A stretch of 64,000 nucleotides of DNA from Dactylosporangium siamense (GCF_016862795.1 NZ_BONQ01000137.1:1-64000), one strand, 5' to 3'. Shown: positions 31,991 to 40,304, counted from the stretch's first letter. Notes: generated by a model from the letters alone, not told the origin. Translations and numbers: made by a program.

Positions 31991-32070
31991 GCCACGCTCA
32001 GGCGGGCAGGCCGCCGAGGTCGGCCGGGCTGCCCGCCCCGAAGGGCTCCTGAGTGCGTCAGGTCAGGCGG
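31949..32070. repeat. Imperfect ~61-bp tandem duplication of the TetR gene's 3' end
   Basis: The segment from gccgccgagg at 31949, spanning the TetR stop codon, recurs at about 32010, again with gcccgccccgaa and gctcctgag in order. The second copy is no longer translated in the regulator. It also runs to the stop codon of the convergent gene at 32063. Confidence 0.65.
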
Positions 32071-32710
32071 TTCCGCGCTGCCCTGCCTGATCGGGCGCAG
32101 ACAGCTCCAGCTCGTAGTGATCGCCGTGGCGCTGGAAGCCGAGCCGGCCGTAGTACGGGGCGACCATGCCCGGCGGGGTCAGCACGCGGCGGTAGCCCCG
32201 GCTGGTGAGCAGGCCGCTGTCGCGGAAGACGAACTCGCCGGGGCTGAGGTCGCGGAAGCGTTTCGTGACGTAGTCGAGCTCGATCTGGGCGACGCCGTCG
32301 CCGGCGGGGCGCAGGAACAGCACCCCGACCACCTCGTCGCCGCGCATGGTCAGGAACGCGGCCCGGTCGGGGGCGTCGTCGAAGCGGAACGACGGGTTGA
32401 ACTTCGCCAGGTCGGCCCAGTGCACCCGCAGCACGTGGGCGAGGAACGTGTCGTCGGTGCCGACCTGCACGACGGTGTACGTCGCGTCGTCGTGGCGGGT
32501 CCTCAGCATCTTGTACAGGTGATAGGCGTTGATGCCGGTCATCGCCACGTTGAGGCCGACCATCGGCCAGACACTCAACGCGGCGTTGTAGACGACGAGG
32601 ACGACGGACCCGATCAGGTTCAGCACCCGCAGCCGCAGGATCCGGGCCTGGGACAGCGACCAGACGAGCACCGCCGAGCCGGCCCAGCCGAGGTAATCGA
32701 GCCAGTCCAC
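32063..32710 (-). CDS. Membrane protein with GNAT-like cytoplasmic domain
   Basis: The 215-residue protein starts with a three-helix membrane module (W-A-G-S-A-V-L-V-W-S-L; L-N-L-I-G-S-V-V-L-V-V-Y; V-G-L-N-V-A-M-T-G-I-N-A-Y) resembling the small protein at 16836-17090. The remaining 140 residues look like an acetyltransferase-type fold (V-V-G-V-L-F-L-R, I-E-L-D-Y-V-T-K-R-F-R-D, Y-Y-G-R-L-G-F-Q-R) but I see no clear acetyl-CoA loop, so activity is uncertain. It follows the GMC oxidoreductase gene by 18 bp on the same strand, which suggests an operon. Confidence 0.65.
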   Translation of the reverse strand: MDWLDYLGWAGSAVLVWSLSQARILRLRVLNLIGSVVLVVYNAALSVWPMVGLNVAMTGINAYHLYKMLRTRHDDATYTVVQVGTDDTFLAHVLRVHWADLAKFNPSFRFDDAPDRAAFLTMRGDEVVGVLFLRPAGDGVAQIELDYVTKRFRDLSPGEFVFRDSGLLTSRGYRRVLTPPGMVAPYYGRLGFQRHGDHYELELSAPDQAGQRGTA

Positions 32711-32728
32711 CGCTGAAGGATAGATGCC

Positions 32729-34525
32729 CTAGGACATGGTGTACGGGGTGTGCCGCTGTTCGAGGGAACCGTAAGGGTCGCGCACCCGGTTCTTCGCCTC
32801 GTCGGTGCGCAGATCGGCGAGGTGCTGGGCGAGCGCGACCATCGTCATCGTCGGGTTCCACGACCCGCCGCGCGGCCACAGCGAGCCGCCGGTGACGTAG
32901 ACGTTGTCGACGCCGCGGGGCCGGTAGTCCAGGCCGACCGGGGCGTCGTCGTGCTCGCCGATCCACATGGTGGAGCCCTCGTGGACCAGGGCCGGGACCC
33001 GGATCTGCTCGGTGGACGGGCGTTGCGGCAGCCAGCGGCCGTGCCGGCCGTCGGGGTCGACGTGCCAGTACTCGACCCGGTCCGGGCCCTTGATCGACAG
33101 GACCTCCTCGAGCATCGCGAACGTCGCGGTGTCCATCGTGTCCCAGGTGGAGGCGTCGCGGTCGTTCTGCACGACCTGGAGCAGCACGTTGCTGGTCGGG
33201 TCCGCGGCGGTGGGGCCGTCGGGGTGCCGGTGCAGCCAGTTGTCGGGGTTGTCGGCGTCGAGCTCGCCGAGGACCGCGCAGACGAACACCACGTGGTCGG
33301 TCGAGGAGCGCAGCTGCTCGGGGGTCGCGGTCGCGACGACGTCGGGCATGTGCCGGGCCGCGGTCTGCGCGTTGCGCTGCGGGTCGCGGTCCGAGAGGAC
33401 GGTCAGCTGCACGTGGAACTGCCCCTGGCTGCGCTCGTCGAGGCCGGCCAGGTAGATCGCGCCGAGCTCCAGGTCGCCGATCTCGCCGTGGTACGGGTAG
33501 TCCTGGCGCGGCACCCTGGCGACGACGGCGGTGATGAAGTGCGCGGTGAACCGCTCGCCGGGGCGCTCCAGCTGCGGGAACGAGTTGAGCATCAGGGTGG
33601 TCGGCGGCAGCGTGCCCATGGCGAGCACGACATCGGCGTCGCCGACGGTGACCATGCCCCGGCTGGTGTCCAGGGCGGTCGCCCGGCCGTCCTGCGACAC
33701 GATCCGCCGCACGGTGCAGTCCGTGAGGATGTGCAGCGGGCTGCCGTGCCCCTCGACGGCGAGCTTGTGCTGCCGGTCGACGAGACCGAGCAGCGGGCCG
33801 GGCGTGGCGAACTTGTCGAAGTCCAGGCCGTGCAGGTCGGGGGCGCCGACCGCGAGGGGCGCGGCCATGACCCGCGTCGCGGCCGGGATCCGGCCGAGCT
33901 CGGCGCCGAGCCGTTCGGTGAGCCGGTGCTGCAGCACGCCGAAGATCGGACGGTACCCGGGCGGCGGCGCTGTCGGCCCGCTGTCGATGTTGTTGGCGGA
34001 CACCACGTTGAGCAGGCGCTCGGCCGACTCGAAGTATTCGTGGGCGACGTCGATGACCGGCCGTGGCCAGCCGGCCATCTCCGCCTCCGTCGGCCGTGGG
34101 CACCATGCGCTCCACATGATGGACCGGCCGCCGACGAACGGCACCATGCCGTGCTGCCAGCGGATGTGCTTGCCGTTGACCGTCCGCGACGACAGCGTCC
34201 ACGGGAACGTCTCGGACAGCCCGCCCAGGGTCTGCTCGTAGGGCAGCGGCAGGTTCTGGAAGTGCTCGGCGAGGAAGAACGTCCCGCGTTCCAGCATCAG
34301 GATCCTGGCGTCGGGCCGCCGTTGCAGGACCTGCTCGGCGAAGGCGAGGCCGCACGGGCCCGTGCCGATGACGATGTGGTCGAAGCGTTCCTGCGCGCGG
34401 ATGCGGTCCCAGTCGTCGGCGCCGACGAAGAAGACGTTGTCCATCACGTTCTGTCCGGTCGGCTGCTGCGGACCGGGGACCGGGTAGCCGTAGTTGGCGT
34501 TCGGGGTCGAGGCTGCGGTGTGCAT
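32729..34525 (-). CDS. GMC-family FAD oxidoreductase
   Basis: The 598-residue flavoenzyme has a FAD motif at about residue 50 (H-I-V-I-G-T-G-P-C-G-L-A-F-A-E) with I-L-M-L-E-R-G, a F-V-G-G-R-S-I-M-W-S-A-W segment, and the C-terminal G-S-L-W-P-R-G-G-S-W-N-P-T-M-T-M-V-A-L-A-Q-H-L-A-D typical of GMC oxidases and dehydrogenases. The conserved N-P-T reading and the preceding Ser/Gly block, rather than a clear His pair, leave the catalytic base uncertain. Likely substrates are alcohols or sugars. The ATG at 34525 follows GGAGGAGG. The membrane/GNAT-like gene follows in a probable operon. Confidence 0.8.
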   Translation of the reverse strand: MHTAASTPNANYGYPVPGPQQPTGQNVMDNVFFVGADDWDRIRAQERFDHIVIGTGPCGLAFAEQVLQRRPDARILMLERGTFFLAEHFQNLPLPYEQTLGGLSETFPWTLSSRTVNGKHIRWQHGMVPFVGGRSIMWSAWCPRPTEAEMAGWPRPVIDVAHEYFESAERLLNVVSANNIDSGPTAPPPGYRPIFGVLQHRLTERLGAELGRIPAATRVMAAPLAVGAPDLHGLDFDKFATPGPLLGLVDRQHKLAVEGHGSPLHILTDCTVRRIVSQDGRATALDTSRGMVTVGDADVVLAMGTLPPTTLMLNSFPQLERPGERFTAHFITAVVARVPRQDYPYHGEIGDLELGAIYLAGLDERSQGQFHVQLTVLSDRDPQRNAQTAARHMPDVVATATPEQLRSSTDHVVFVCAVLGELDADNPDNWLHRHPDGPTAADPTSNVLLQVVQNDRDASTWDTMDTATFAMLEEVLSIKGPDRVEYWHVDPDGRHGRWLPQRPSTEQIRVPALVHEGSTMWIGEHDDAPVGLDYRPRGVDNVYVTGGSLWPRGGSWNPTMTMVALAQHLADLRTDEAKNRVRDPYGSLEQRHTPYTMS

Positions 34526-34628
34526 GGGCTGAGACCTCCTCCGATGGTGGGTCGAGGTCCAAACCAGAAGGGGAGCCGGCACCAGCGAGCCTACCGGCGG
34601 CACCGCCGCGGAACCGGCGAATAGATGA

Positions 34629-35267
34629 TCACAGGCCGGCCTCTCGGGCCAGGTCGATCGCCTGGGCCCGGTCGGCGACCCGCAGCTTGGCGAAGATGTT
34701 GGAGACGTGGTTGCGGACCGTCTTCTGGCTCAGCCCGAGCCGGGCGGCGATCTGCGGGTTCGTCAGGTGCTGGGCGACGAGCGCGAGGATCTCGTGCTCG
34801 CGCTGGGTCAGGCCGGGGATGGTGGCGGCCGGCGGCTCCCGGTCGACGCTGGCGAAGTAGCCCATCAGCCGGGTCGCGATCGCCGGGCCGAAGATCGCCT
34901 CGCCGTCGGCGACGACCCGGATCGCGCGGATGATCTCGACCCGCCGGGCGCCCTTGAGCACGTAGCCGCGGGCCCCGGCGCGCAGCGCGGCGAAGACCGA
35001 GTCGTCGTCGTCGGCCATGCTCAGCACCAGGACCCGCACGTGCGGGTTGGTCTCCAGGATCCGCTGGGTGGCGGCGATCCCGCCCATGCCGGGCATCGCG
35101 AGGTCGAGCAGCACCACGTCGGGCTGGTGCCGGGCCAGCGCGGTGAGGGCCTCCTCGCCGCTGGCCGCCTCGCCGCAGACCTCGACCTCCTCGGCGGTGG
35201 CGAGCAGCGCCCGCAGCCCGGCCCGGAACTGGGCGTGGTCGTCCACGATCAGCACCCGCACGGTCAT
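34629..35267 (-). CDS. NarL/LuxR-type response regulator
   Basis: The 212-residue protein has a receiver domain (V-L-I-V-D-D-H acidic pocket, phospho-acceptor Asp in V-V-L-L-D-L-A-M-P-G, Ser in V-L-S-M-A-D, Lys in V-L-K-G) and a C-terminal LuxR helix-turn-helix (L-T-Q-R-E-H-E-I-L-A-L-V-A-Q, G-L-S-Q-K-T-V-R-N-H-V-S-N-I-F-A-K-L). It should be phosphorylated by the kinase encoded upstream and then bind DNA. The ATG at 35267 lies in ATGA overlap with a 29-codon ORF and has ggaggt (35274-35279 on the minus strand). The spacer to the kinase is an 86-bp tandem duplication. Confidence 0.9.
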   Translation of the reverse strand: MTVRVLIVDDHAQFRAGLRALLATAEEVEVCGEAASGEEALTALARHQPDVVLLDLAMPGMGGIAATQRILETNPHVRVLVLSMADDDDSVFAALRAGARGYVLKGARRVEIIRAIRVVADGEAIFGPAIATRLMGYFASVDREPPAATIPGLTQREHEILALVAQHLTNPQIAARLGLSQKTVRNHVSNIFAKLRVADRAQAIDLAREAGL

Positions 35268-35353
35268 GCCGCCACCTCCGCTGCGCTCCGGCGACGGCCT
35301 GCCCCAAACCTGCCACATGATGACCGGCCCGAGACGCTTCGCTGGCCGGTCAT
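35264..35353 (-). CDS. 29-codon relay ORF, copy 2
   Basis: This ORF starts at the ATG 35353, preceded by GGAGGTGG, and its TGA overlaps the response regulator ATG (ATGA, 35264-35267). It encodes an Arg/Ser/Gly-rich peptide identical to copy 1 except R for C at position 20 and the last residue. Its ATG lies within ATGA with the stop of copy 1. It may exist only to carry ribosomes from the kinase to the regulator gene; evidence that the peptide itself matters is lacking. Confidence 0.45.
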   Translation of the reverse strand: MTGQRSVSGRSSCGRFGAGRRRSAAEVAA

Positions 35354-35439
35354 CCCGCCACCTCCGCTGCGCTCCGGCGACAGCCTGCCCCAAACCTGCC
35401 ACATGATGACCGGCCCGAGACGCTTCGCTGGCCGGTCAT
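35350..35439 (-). CDS. 29-codon relay ORF, copy 1
   Basis: The ATG at 35439 overlaps the kinase's TGA (35436-35438) and the ORF's own TGA overlaps the ATG of copy 2. A GAGGAAGC at the kinase's 3' end could serve as ribosome binding site. The two copies make an unbroken chain of ATGA junctions from kinase to response regulator. Confidence 0.45.
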   Translation of the reverse strand: MTGQRSVSGRSSCGRFGAGCRRSAAEVAG

Positions 35440-37379
35440 GCTTCCTCCCCCATCGGCAGCTGGGCGCTGACGGTGGTGCCGGTCTCCGTTGCCGTGACGT
35501 CGAGGGTGCCGCCGAGCTCGGCGGCGCGTTCGCGCATCGAGTGCATGCCGACCCCGGCCGTTCCGGTCGCCGTGGGGAAGCGCCCGTTGTCGGTGACCGA
35601 CAGGCGCAGCCATCCGCCGTCCAGCCGTAACACCAGCCGGACCTCGGTGGCGCCGGCGTGGCGGCGGGCGTTGGCGAGGGCCTCGATCGCGATCCGGTAC
35701 GCGGCGACCTCCACCGCCGCGGGCAGCGCCGGCAGGTCGGTCGGCGCCTTGACGTCGACCTGCGGGCCACCGGCCGGCCAGCCCGCCAGGTGGGCGGTGA
35801 GCGCGCCGGACAACCCGAGCGTGTCCAGGGCCGGCGGGCGGAGTCCCTCGACGAGCCGCCGCACGTCGGCGACGGCGGTCTCCGCGTCCCGGACGATCTC
35901 CTCCAGCAGCGGCGCGGCGGCCGCACCGGCGCCCAGTGCCAGGGCCGCCTCGGCGCGCATGGTAAGGCCGGCGAGGGTCGGGCCGAGCCCGTCGTGCAGG
36001 TCCCGGCGCAGCCGGCGGCGCTCCTCCTCCCGGGCCTGGACCAGCTGCTCCCGGGACCGCTGCAGGTCCGCGGCGTAGCGTCCCGCCTGCACGGCCGGGC
36101 CGATGTGCCGGGCCACGTCGGTCAGCAGCCGCAGGTCCCGGGGGCCGAGTGCGGCCTCGCCCGGGCGCGGGCCGATCAGCAGCTCGCCGACCGTGACCCC
36201 GCCGGCCACGAGCGGCAGGCGCGCCGGGTGCGCGGGGCGGGTGCCGGTCTCGGCGGTGCGCCCGCCGTCCGCGTCGATGCGCACGTAGGACAGCTGGAGC
36301 GCCTCACGGACGGTGGCGGTGCTCGTGGCCAGGACGGCCAGGGGATCCTGGACCTGCGCGAGCCGCTCGCCGAGCCTGGTGAGCACGGTGTACGGGTCGT
36401 CGCGCTCGCCGTACACCAGCAGGTTCACGCGACGCTGCAACCGTTGGCGGGCCGCGCCGAAGACGAGGGCGGCGGCGACCGCGGCCACCACGGACGAGGC
36501 ACCCAGGTAGCCGACGATGACGAGGTACGCGCCGCCGACCCCGCCGGTCAGCACGACGAACACCGCGGTGCGGCTGATGAGCAGGTCGATGTCGAACAGC
36601 CGGTGCCGCAGCACGGCGACGCCGATGCCGGCCGGGACGGACGCGAGGGAGACGCTGCCGGCGAGGTCCCACCAGCCGGCCTCGGCGGGCCAGATCCGAT
36701 CCGGGTCCCCGTCGGTGAGCCCGGCGGCGAGCCGGCCGACGACGACGAGCGCGACGAGCCCGATCGAGTACGCCAGCCAGCGCGCCCGGGCCCGTCTCGC
36801 GCCGGTCGCGGTGGCCGCCTCGAAGACGACCCCGGCCGCGCCGGCGACGAACAGCACCCCGGCGCTGACGGTGAACCCTGCCTCCGCGACGCCGGCCGCT
36901 GTCTCGAACCCGGCGACGCCGATCGGGTTCGGCAGGCCGTCGGGGCCGACCTGGTCGTTGTGCCCGGGTCGCAGCGCCCCGGTGACCGCCGCGACCACCC
37001 CGAGCGCGGCGACCGCCCACAGCGCCCGGGTCATCCACTTCCCGGGCCGTTCGCCGGGGAAGAAGGCGGGCAGCGCGGCGAGCGCCAGGTTCGCCGGCAC
37101 CCACAGCCAGGTCTGCGGCCACGCCGCCGCGGTCGCGCCCGGCAGGCCGCGGATCGCGTACTGGCCGAACGCCTCCAGGAGCGCGAAACCCGCGGCGCCG
37201 AGCAGCAGCAGCCGGCCGAGGGGGTTGGCCGGCCGCTGCCGCAGCACCAGCCCGCCCGCCACCGCGCAGGCGGCGACGGACAGCAGGTGGCTGACGCCGG
37301 CGGGCGGGGCGCCGTTGCCGATGGCCAGCCAGCCCGCCACGCCCGCGACGGCGAGGGTGGCCCAGGCTGCACGGTGCAT
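35436..37379 (-). CDS. Membrane sensor histidine kinase, HisKA_3 type
   Basis: The 647-residue sensor has an N-terminal region of about eight to ten membrane helices (residues 1-290), a GAF-like region (about 310-420; L-T-R-L-G-E-R-L-A, G-E-L-L-I-G-P-R), then the HisKA_3 dimerisation box E-E-R-R-R-L-R-R-D-L-H-D-G-L-G-P (phospho-His near 470) and an HATPase domain with A-L-A-N-A-R-R-H-A-G-A-T and V-T-D-N-G-R-F, followed by G-V-G-M-H-S-M-R-E-R-A. It phosphorylates the response regulator downstream. Its start lies 18 bp after the membrane protein gene, so the three genes form one operon. The stimulus is unknown. Confidence 0.9.
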   Translation of the reverse strand: MHRAAWATLAVAGVAGWLAIGNGAPPAGVSHLLSVAACAVAGGLVLRQRPANPLGRLLLLGAAGFALLEAFGQYAIRGLPGATAAAWPQTWLWVPANLALAALPAFFPGERPGKWMTRALWAVAALGVVAAVTGALRPGHNDQVGPDGLPNPIGVAGFETAAGVAEAGFTVSAGVLFVAGAAGVVFEAATATGARRARARWLAYSIGLVALVVVGRLAAGLTDGDPDRIWPAEAGWWDLAGSVSLASVPAGIGVAVLRHRLFDIDLLISRTAVFVVLTGGVGGAYLVIVGYLGASSVVAAVAAALVFGAARQRLQRRVNLLVYGERDDPYTVLTRLGERLAQVQDPLAVLATSTATVREALQLSYVRIDADGGRTAETGTRPAHPARLPLVAGGVTVGELLIGPRPGEAALGPRDLRLLTDVARHIGPAVQAGRYAADLQRSREQLVQAREEERRRLRRDLHDGLGPTLAGLTMRAEAALALGAGAAAAPLLEEIVRDAETAVADVRRLVEGLRPPALDTLGLSGALTAHLAGWPAGGPQVDVKAPTDLPALPAAVEVAAYRIAIEALANARRHAGATEVRLVLRLDGGWLRLSVTDNGRFPTATGTAGVGMHSMRERAAELGGTLDVTATETGTTVSAQLPMGEEA

Positions 37380-37397
37380 CGCCTCAGACCCTAACGA

Positions 37398-38063
37398 TCA
37401 CGGTGTCCCGCCGTCGCGGGACATTGTCCCGCCCACACCCAGGCCGAGCCCGGCGACGATGACCCACAGGGCGCCGGGGAACAGCGCGCCGTACTGGGCC
37501 GGGAACGCCTGGGTCGCGGCGACGAGCAGCGCGAGCAGGACGCTGACGCCCGCCAGCCACCGGCTCACCGACCCGTGCCGGAACCCGCCCACGGCGACCG
37601 CCGCGGCGGCCAGCCCGGCGCCCGCCCACAGCCAGGGGACCGTGTTGTAGACCTCGACCATCGCCGCGATCGTGTCGGGGTCCCAGCGGTCGGGTTCGCC
37701 GAGCGCCCAGTACAGCTCGGTGCAGATGCCACCGCCGATGAGCGTCGCGGCCGCGACCAGCCCCACCCCGGCGGCCGCGACCGCGGGCACGAGGCTGCCG
37801 GCCGGCTCCTGCACCGCGAGATGCCGGCGTAACCCGGCGGCGAACACGACCAGGCAGACCGCCGCGGCCACGCAACTGACCTGGTACAGCCAGACGAGAT
37901 CGCGCTGCCCGGCGATCGCGGCGACGAGTTGGGCGTTGTCCTTGATGCCGTCGCCGACGTCGGCGGTCAGGTTCGCGCCGAGGAAGAGCCCGACGAGCCC
38001 GATGAGCCCTCCGGCGGCGCCGGTCAGGGCCCAGGCCCTGGTTGCCTTGTTCACGTTGTCCAT
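37398..38063 (-). CDS. Six-helix membrane protein upstream of the sensor kinase
   Basis: The 221-residue protein has about six hydrophobic helices (A-A-G-G-L-I-G-L-V-G-L-F-L-G; S-C-V-A-A-A-V-C-L-V-V-F; A-G-V-G-L-V-A-A-A-T-L-I; W-L-W-A-G-A-G-L-A-A-A-A-V; L-A-G-V-S-V-L-L-A-L-L-V-A; L-W-V-I-V-A-G-L-G-L-G-V-G-G-T) and resembles DUF4386-like proteins. Only 18 bp separate it from the kinase gene, which implies co-expression and possibly a role as an accessory sensor. I cannot assign an activity. Confidence 0.65.
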   Translation of the reverse strand: MDNVNKATRAWALTGAAGGLIGLVGLFLGANLTADVGDGIKDNAQLVAAIAGQRDLVWLYQVSCVAAAVCLVVFAAGLRRHLAVQEPAGSLVPAVAAAGVGLVAAATLIGGGICTELYWALGEPDRWDPDTIAAMVEVYNTVPWLWAGAGLAAAAVAVGGFRHGSVSRWLAGVSVLLALLVAATQAFPAQYGALFPGALWVIVAGLGLGVGGTMSRDGGTP

Positions 38064-38140
38064 GGCAGTGACCGTGCCGGGCAGGTGTCCCGGGCCGCAT
38101 GGGTCCCGGCGTCCCGGTCGCCTGGTTCCGTTGACCCGGG

Positions 38141-38944
38141 TCAGCTTGGAGCGGTCTGGGTCAGGAAGTCGGTGACGGCCTTGGTGGCCTCCACGGCGCC
38201 GGCGGCGGTGATGGTCAGCAGCGACGTGCCGTGCAGGCTGCCAGGGACGAGGGCGATCCGGCGGCGAGGATCGGTGGTGGCGTCGTACATCGTCTGGGCC
38301 GCCGCGGCGAAGGCGGACTCGCCGGTGGCGGCCACGTACAGGACCGGGACGGTGATCCGGGGCGCTGCGGCGGCGGCACTCTCGCCCGCGTAGGTGTCGG
38401 GGGCGGACAGGCTCACCACGGCGGTCACCGGCGGGTCGGCAGCCGCCGCCGCGACGAGGACGGCGGTGCCGCCGCGGGACGCGCCGATGAGCACGACCCG
38501 CTCGACGCCCAGGCTCCGCACGTATGCCACCGCCGACAGCACGTCGGCGGACGCCTTGCCGCCGGTGCCGCGCTGCGAGCGGCCCTCGCCGGCGAAGTCG
38601 AGCGCGAGGACGCGGTAGCCGGCAGCGGCCTCCTGGCGGGCCCAGGACAGCCAGGAGCAGGCGTCGGCGGAGGCCTGCGGCGCGAGGACGAGCACGGTGC
38701 GGCCGGTGCCGAGCAGCAGGCCGGTGAGGAACCCGCCGGTGCCCGGGAACGCCACCTGCTTGTCGTTGAGGTCGGGGTCGGCGCAGCGCCGGTCGGTCGG
38801 GCTGGGTGCCGCCTGCTGCTGTGGTTCCGCCGCTCGGGTCGCCGCCGGGGTTGCCGGGTTTGCCGGGTTTGCCGGGGTTGCCGGCTTACCGCCGCAGCCG
38901 GCGAGCAGGACGGTGGCGAGCAGGCCGAGCCCGATGCGCTTCAT
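38141..38944 (-). CDS. Alpha/beta-hydrolase lipoprotein
   Basis: The 267-residue protein carries a lipobox (L-L-A-G-C near residue 17), a short spacer of N-P-A-N-P-A-T-P repeats, then an alpha/beta-hydrolase domain. The nucleophile elbow is I-G-A-S-R-G-G (Ser), an oxyanion-side H-G-type motif is replaced by L-A-P-Q-A-S, and H in G-S-L-H-G-T-S could be the catalytic His. Cysteines in R-R-C-A-D and D-A-C-S-W may pair. It is likely anchored outside the cell and may be an esterase or peptidase-like enzyme; substrate unknown. A perfect palindrome tgacccgggtca overlaps its stop codon. Confidence 0.75.
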   Translation of the reverse strand: MKRIGLGLLATVLLAGCGGKPATPANPANPATPAATRAAEPQQQAAPSPTDRRCADPDLNDKQVAFPGTGGFLTGLLLGTGRTVLVLAPQASADACSWLSWARQEAAAGYRVLALDFAGEGRSQRGTGGKASADVLSAVAYVRSLGVERVVLIGASRGGTAVLVAAAAADPPVTAVVSLSAPDTYAGESAAAAAPRITVPVLYVAATGESAFAAAAQTMYDATTDPRRRIALVPGSLHGTSLLTITAAGAVEATKAVTDFLTQTAPS

Positions 38945-39068
38945 GTTGGTCTGACCGCCGACACGCACCGCGGGTTGCATCTCCAGCAATGGTGGCGAAT
39001 GTCGCCCCGACACGCCGAGTAACCGCTAAATTGCTATCGGTAGGTATATGTCCGGAATAGGAGTTCTC

Positions 39069-40304
39069 GTGCTGACCAGATCCGTCCCGCGTCCCGTCCG
39101 CCGTGGCCCGCTCGGTGCGGGACGAGCCGTCCGGGCCGGTCTCGTGCTGGCGGCCGTCGGGGTCGCCGTCGTCGGCGCGACCGGCGGATCGGCGTTCGCG
39201 GGCCTCGGCCAGTTCAACCGGCCGAGCCCCGACGGCGGCGCGGAGGTGCGGACACACGGCGTCCAGGCGGCCGGCGGCGACCGGACCGCCAACGACCGCG
39301 GGACCGGCCGGATCGCCGCGAAGCCCCCAGCCAAGACACCCGCCAAGACTCCGGCCAAACCCAAGACGACCGCCAAGGCGAAGGCCAAGGCGAAAGCCAA
39401 GGCCAAGGCAAACGCCGCGGTCGCGCAGCGGAACCGGGTCACGCAGCCGAACCGGACCAAGGCCAAGACGAAGGCGACGTGGAAGGCGCCACGGACGGCA
39501 CCCGTCACCGACCTGGACGGCACGGCCACCGTCGCGACGGCCCCGGTCGCCGCCGGCCCGCCCGCCGCACCGACGGCGGTCACCACCACGGTCACCCCCA
39601 GCAGCTCGACCACGTCCGTGCTGACCGTGTCGTGGACGGTCGACGTCAGCGCGACCGGCATCGTCGACCACTTCGTCGCGACGGCCACCGAGGACGCCAC
39701 GAAGACCTGCCGGACCCGCACGAACGCCGCCACGAGCTGCGAGGTGCCGTCGGTGGCGCCGGGGGCCACGTACACGTTCACGGTCCGCGCGATCGGCGTG
39801 CCCGGCGCCGGCGACTCCGCACCGAGCGCCGCGTCCGCGCCCGCGGCGGTCACCGGCCTCACCGACGGGCTCCTCGCCGTCCCGGGCGCCGCCAGGGCCG
39901 GCACCACCGGCACCCCGGTCAGGACCGCGCTCGGCTCGCTGAAGGTGGTGCCGCGCACCGGCACGGCCCGCAACACCGACACCACCCGCAACACCGACGC
40001 GGCACGGGGCACCGGCAAGTCCCGTGACATCGACAAGGTCCGCGGTTCGGGCAAGGCCCACGACACCGGCCCGGCCCACGACACCGGCGAGGCGGCCGGC
40101 AAGGCACCGAACGGCACGCTCGGCGGCCGGCTGGGCCTGCCCCGCGGCGCCGCCGACGCGCCCGAGATCGCCGCGGCCGCCGGCCGGACCAGCGAACGCC
40201 GCGACCTGACCAGCACCCTGATGCTGCTCGGCCTCGGCCTCCTCGCCGCCGGGCTCACCGCGGTCGGGGTCACCCTCACCCGCAGCCGCCCGATCACCGG
40301 CTGA
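39069..40304 (+). CDS. Secreted Lys/Ala-rich protein with fibronectin-III domain
   Basis: The 411-residue protein has a basic N-terminus and a hydrophobic signal segment (A-G-L-V-L-A-A-V-G-V-A-V-V-G-A, end at S-A-F-A-G), then a Lys/Ala/Pro-rich low-complexity tract (A-K-T-P-A-K-T-P-A-K, A-K-A-K-A-K-A-K), an FN3 domain (P-A-A-P-T-A-V-T, L-T-V-S-W-T-V, Y-T-F-T-V-R-A-I) with a Cys pair, a Thr/Asp/Gly-rich stretch (R-N-T-D-T-T-R-N-T-D) and a C-terminal membrane helix (L-M-L-L-G-L-G-L-L-A-A-G-L). It resembles a cell-surface anchored adhesin. GTG 39069 with aggag (39059-39063) is preferred; ATG 39048 is an alternative in frame. Confidence 0.7.
   Translation: MLTRSVPRPVRRGPLGAGRAVRAGLVLAAVGVAVVGATGGSAFAGLGQFNRPSPDGGAEVRTHGVQAAGGDRTANDRGTGRIAAKPPAKTPAKTPAKPKTTAKAKAKAKAKAKANAAVAQRNRVTQPNRTKAKTKATWKAPRTAPVTDLDGTATVATAPVAAGPPAAPTAVTTTVTPSSSTTSVLTVSWTVDVSATGIVDHFVATATEDATKTCRTRTNAATSCEVPSVAPGATYTFTVRAIGVPGAGDSAPSAASAPAAVTGLTDGLLAVPGAARAGTTGTPVRTALGSLKVVPRTGTARNTDTTRNTDAARGTGKSRDIDKVRGSGKAHDTGPAHDTGEAAGKAPNGTLGGRLGLPRGAADAPEIAAAAGRTSERRDLTSTLMLLGLGLLAAGLTAVGVTLTRSRPITG

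Larger units (their letters stand above)
35262..35439. repeat. 86-bp tandem duplication between sensor kinase and response regulator
   Basis: Two copies (35262-35347 and 35348-35433) match except at two positions, and a partial third ggtcat ends at 35439. Each copy begins at a ggtcat that carries an ATG on the minus strand. The boundaries are the response regulator's start codon and the kinase's stop codon, so the duplication exactly covers the intergenic spacer. Confidence 0.95.

Noticed and set aside
38132-38143. Palindrome tgacccgggtca as an operator
   Set aside because: Overlaps the hydrolase stop codon and is short for this GC content; more likely chance.
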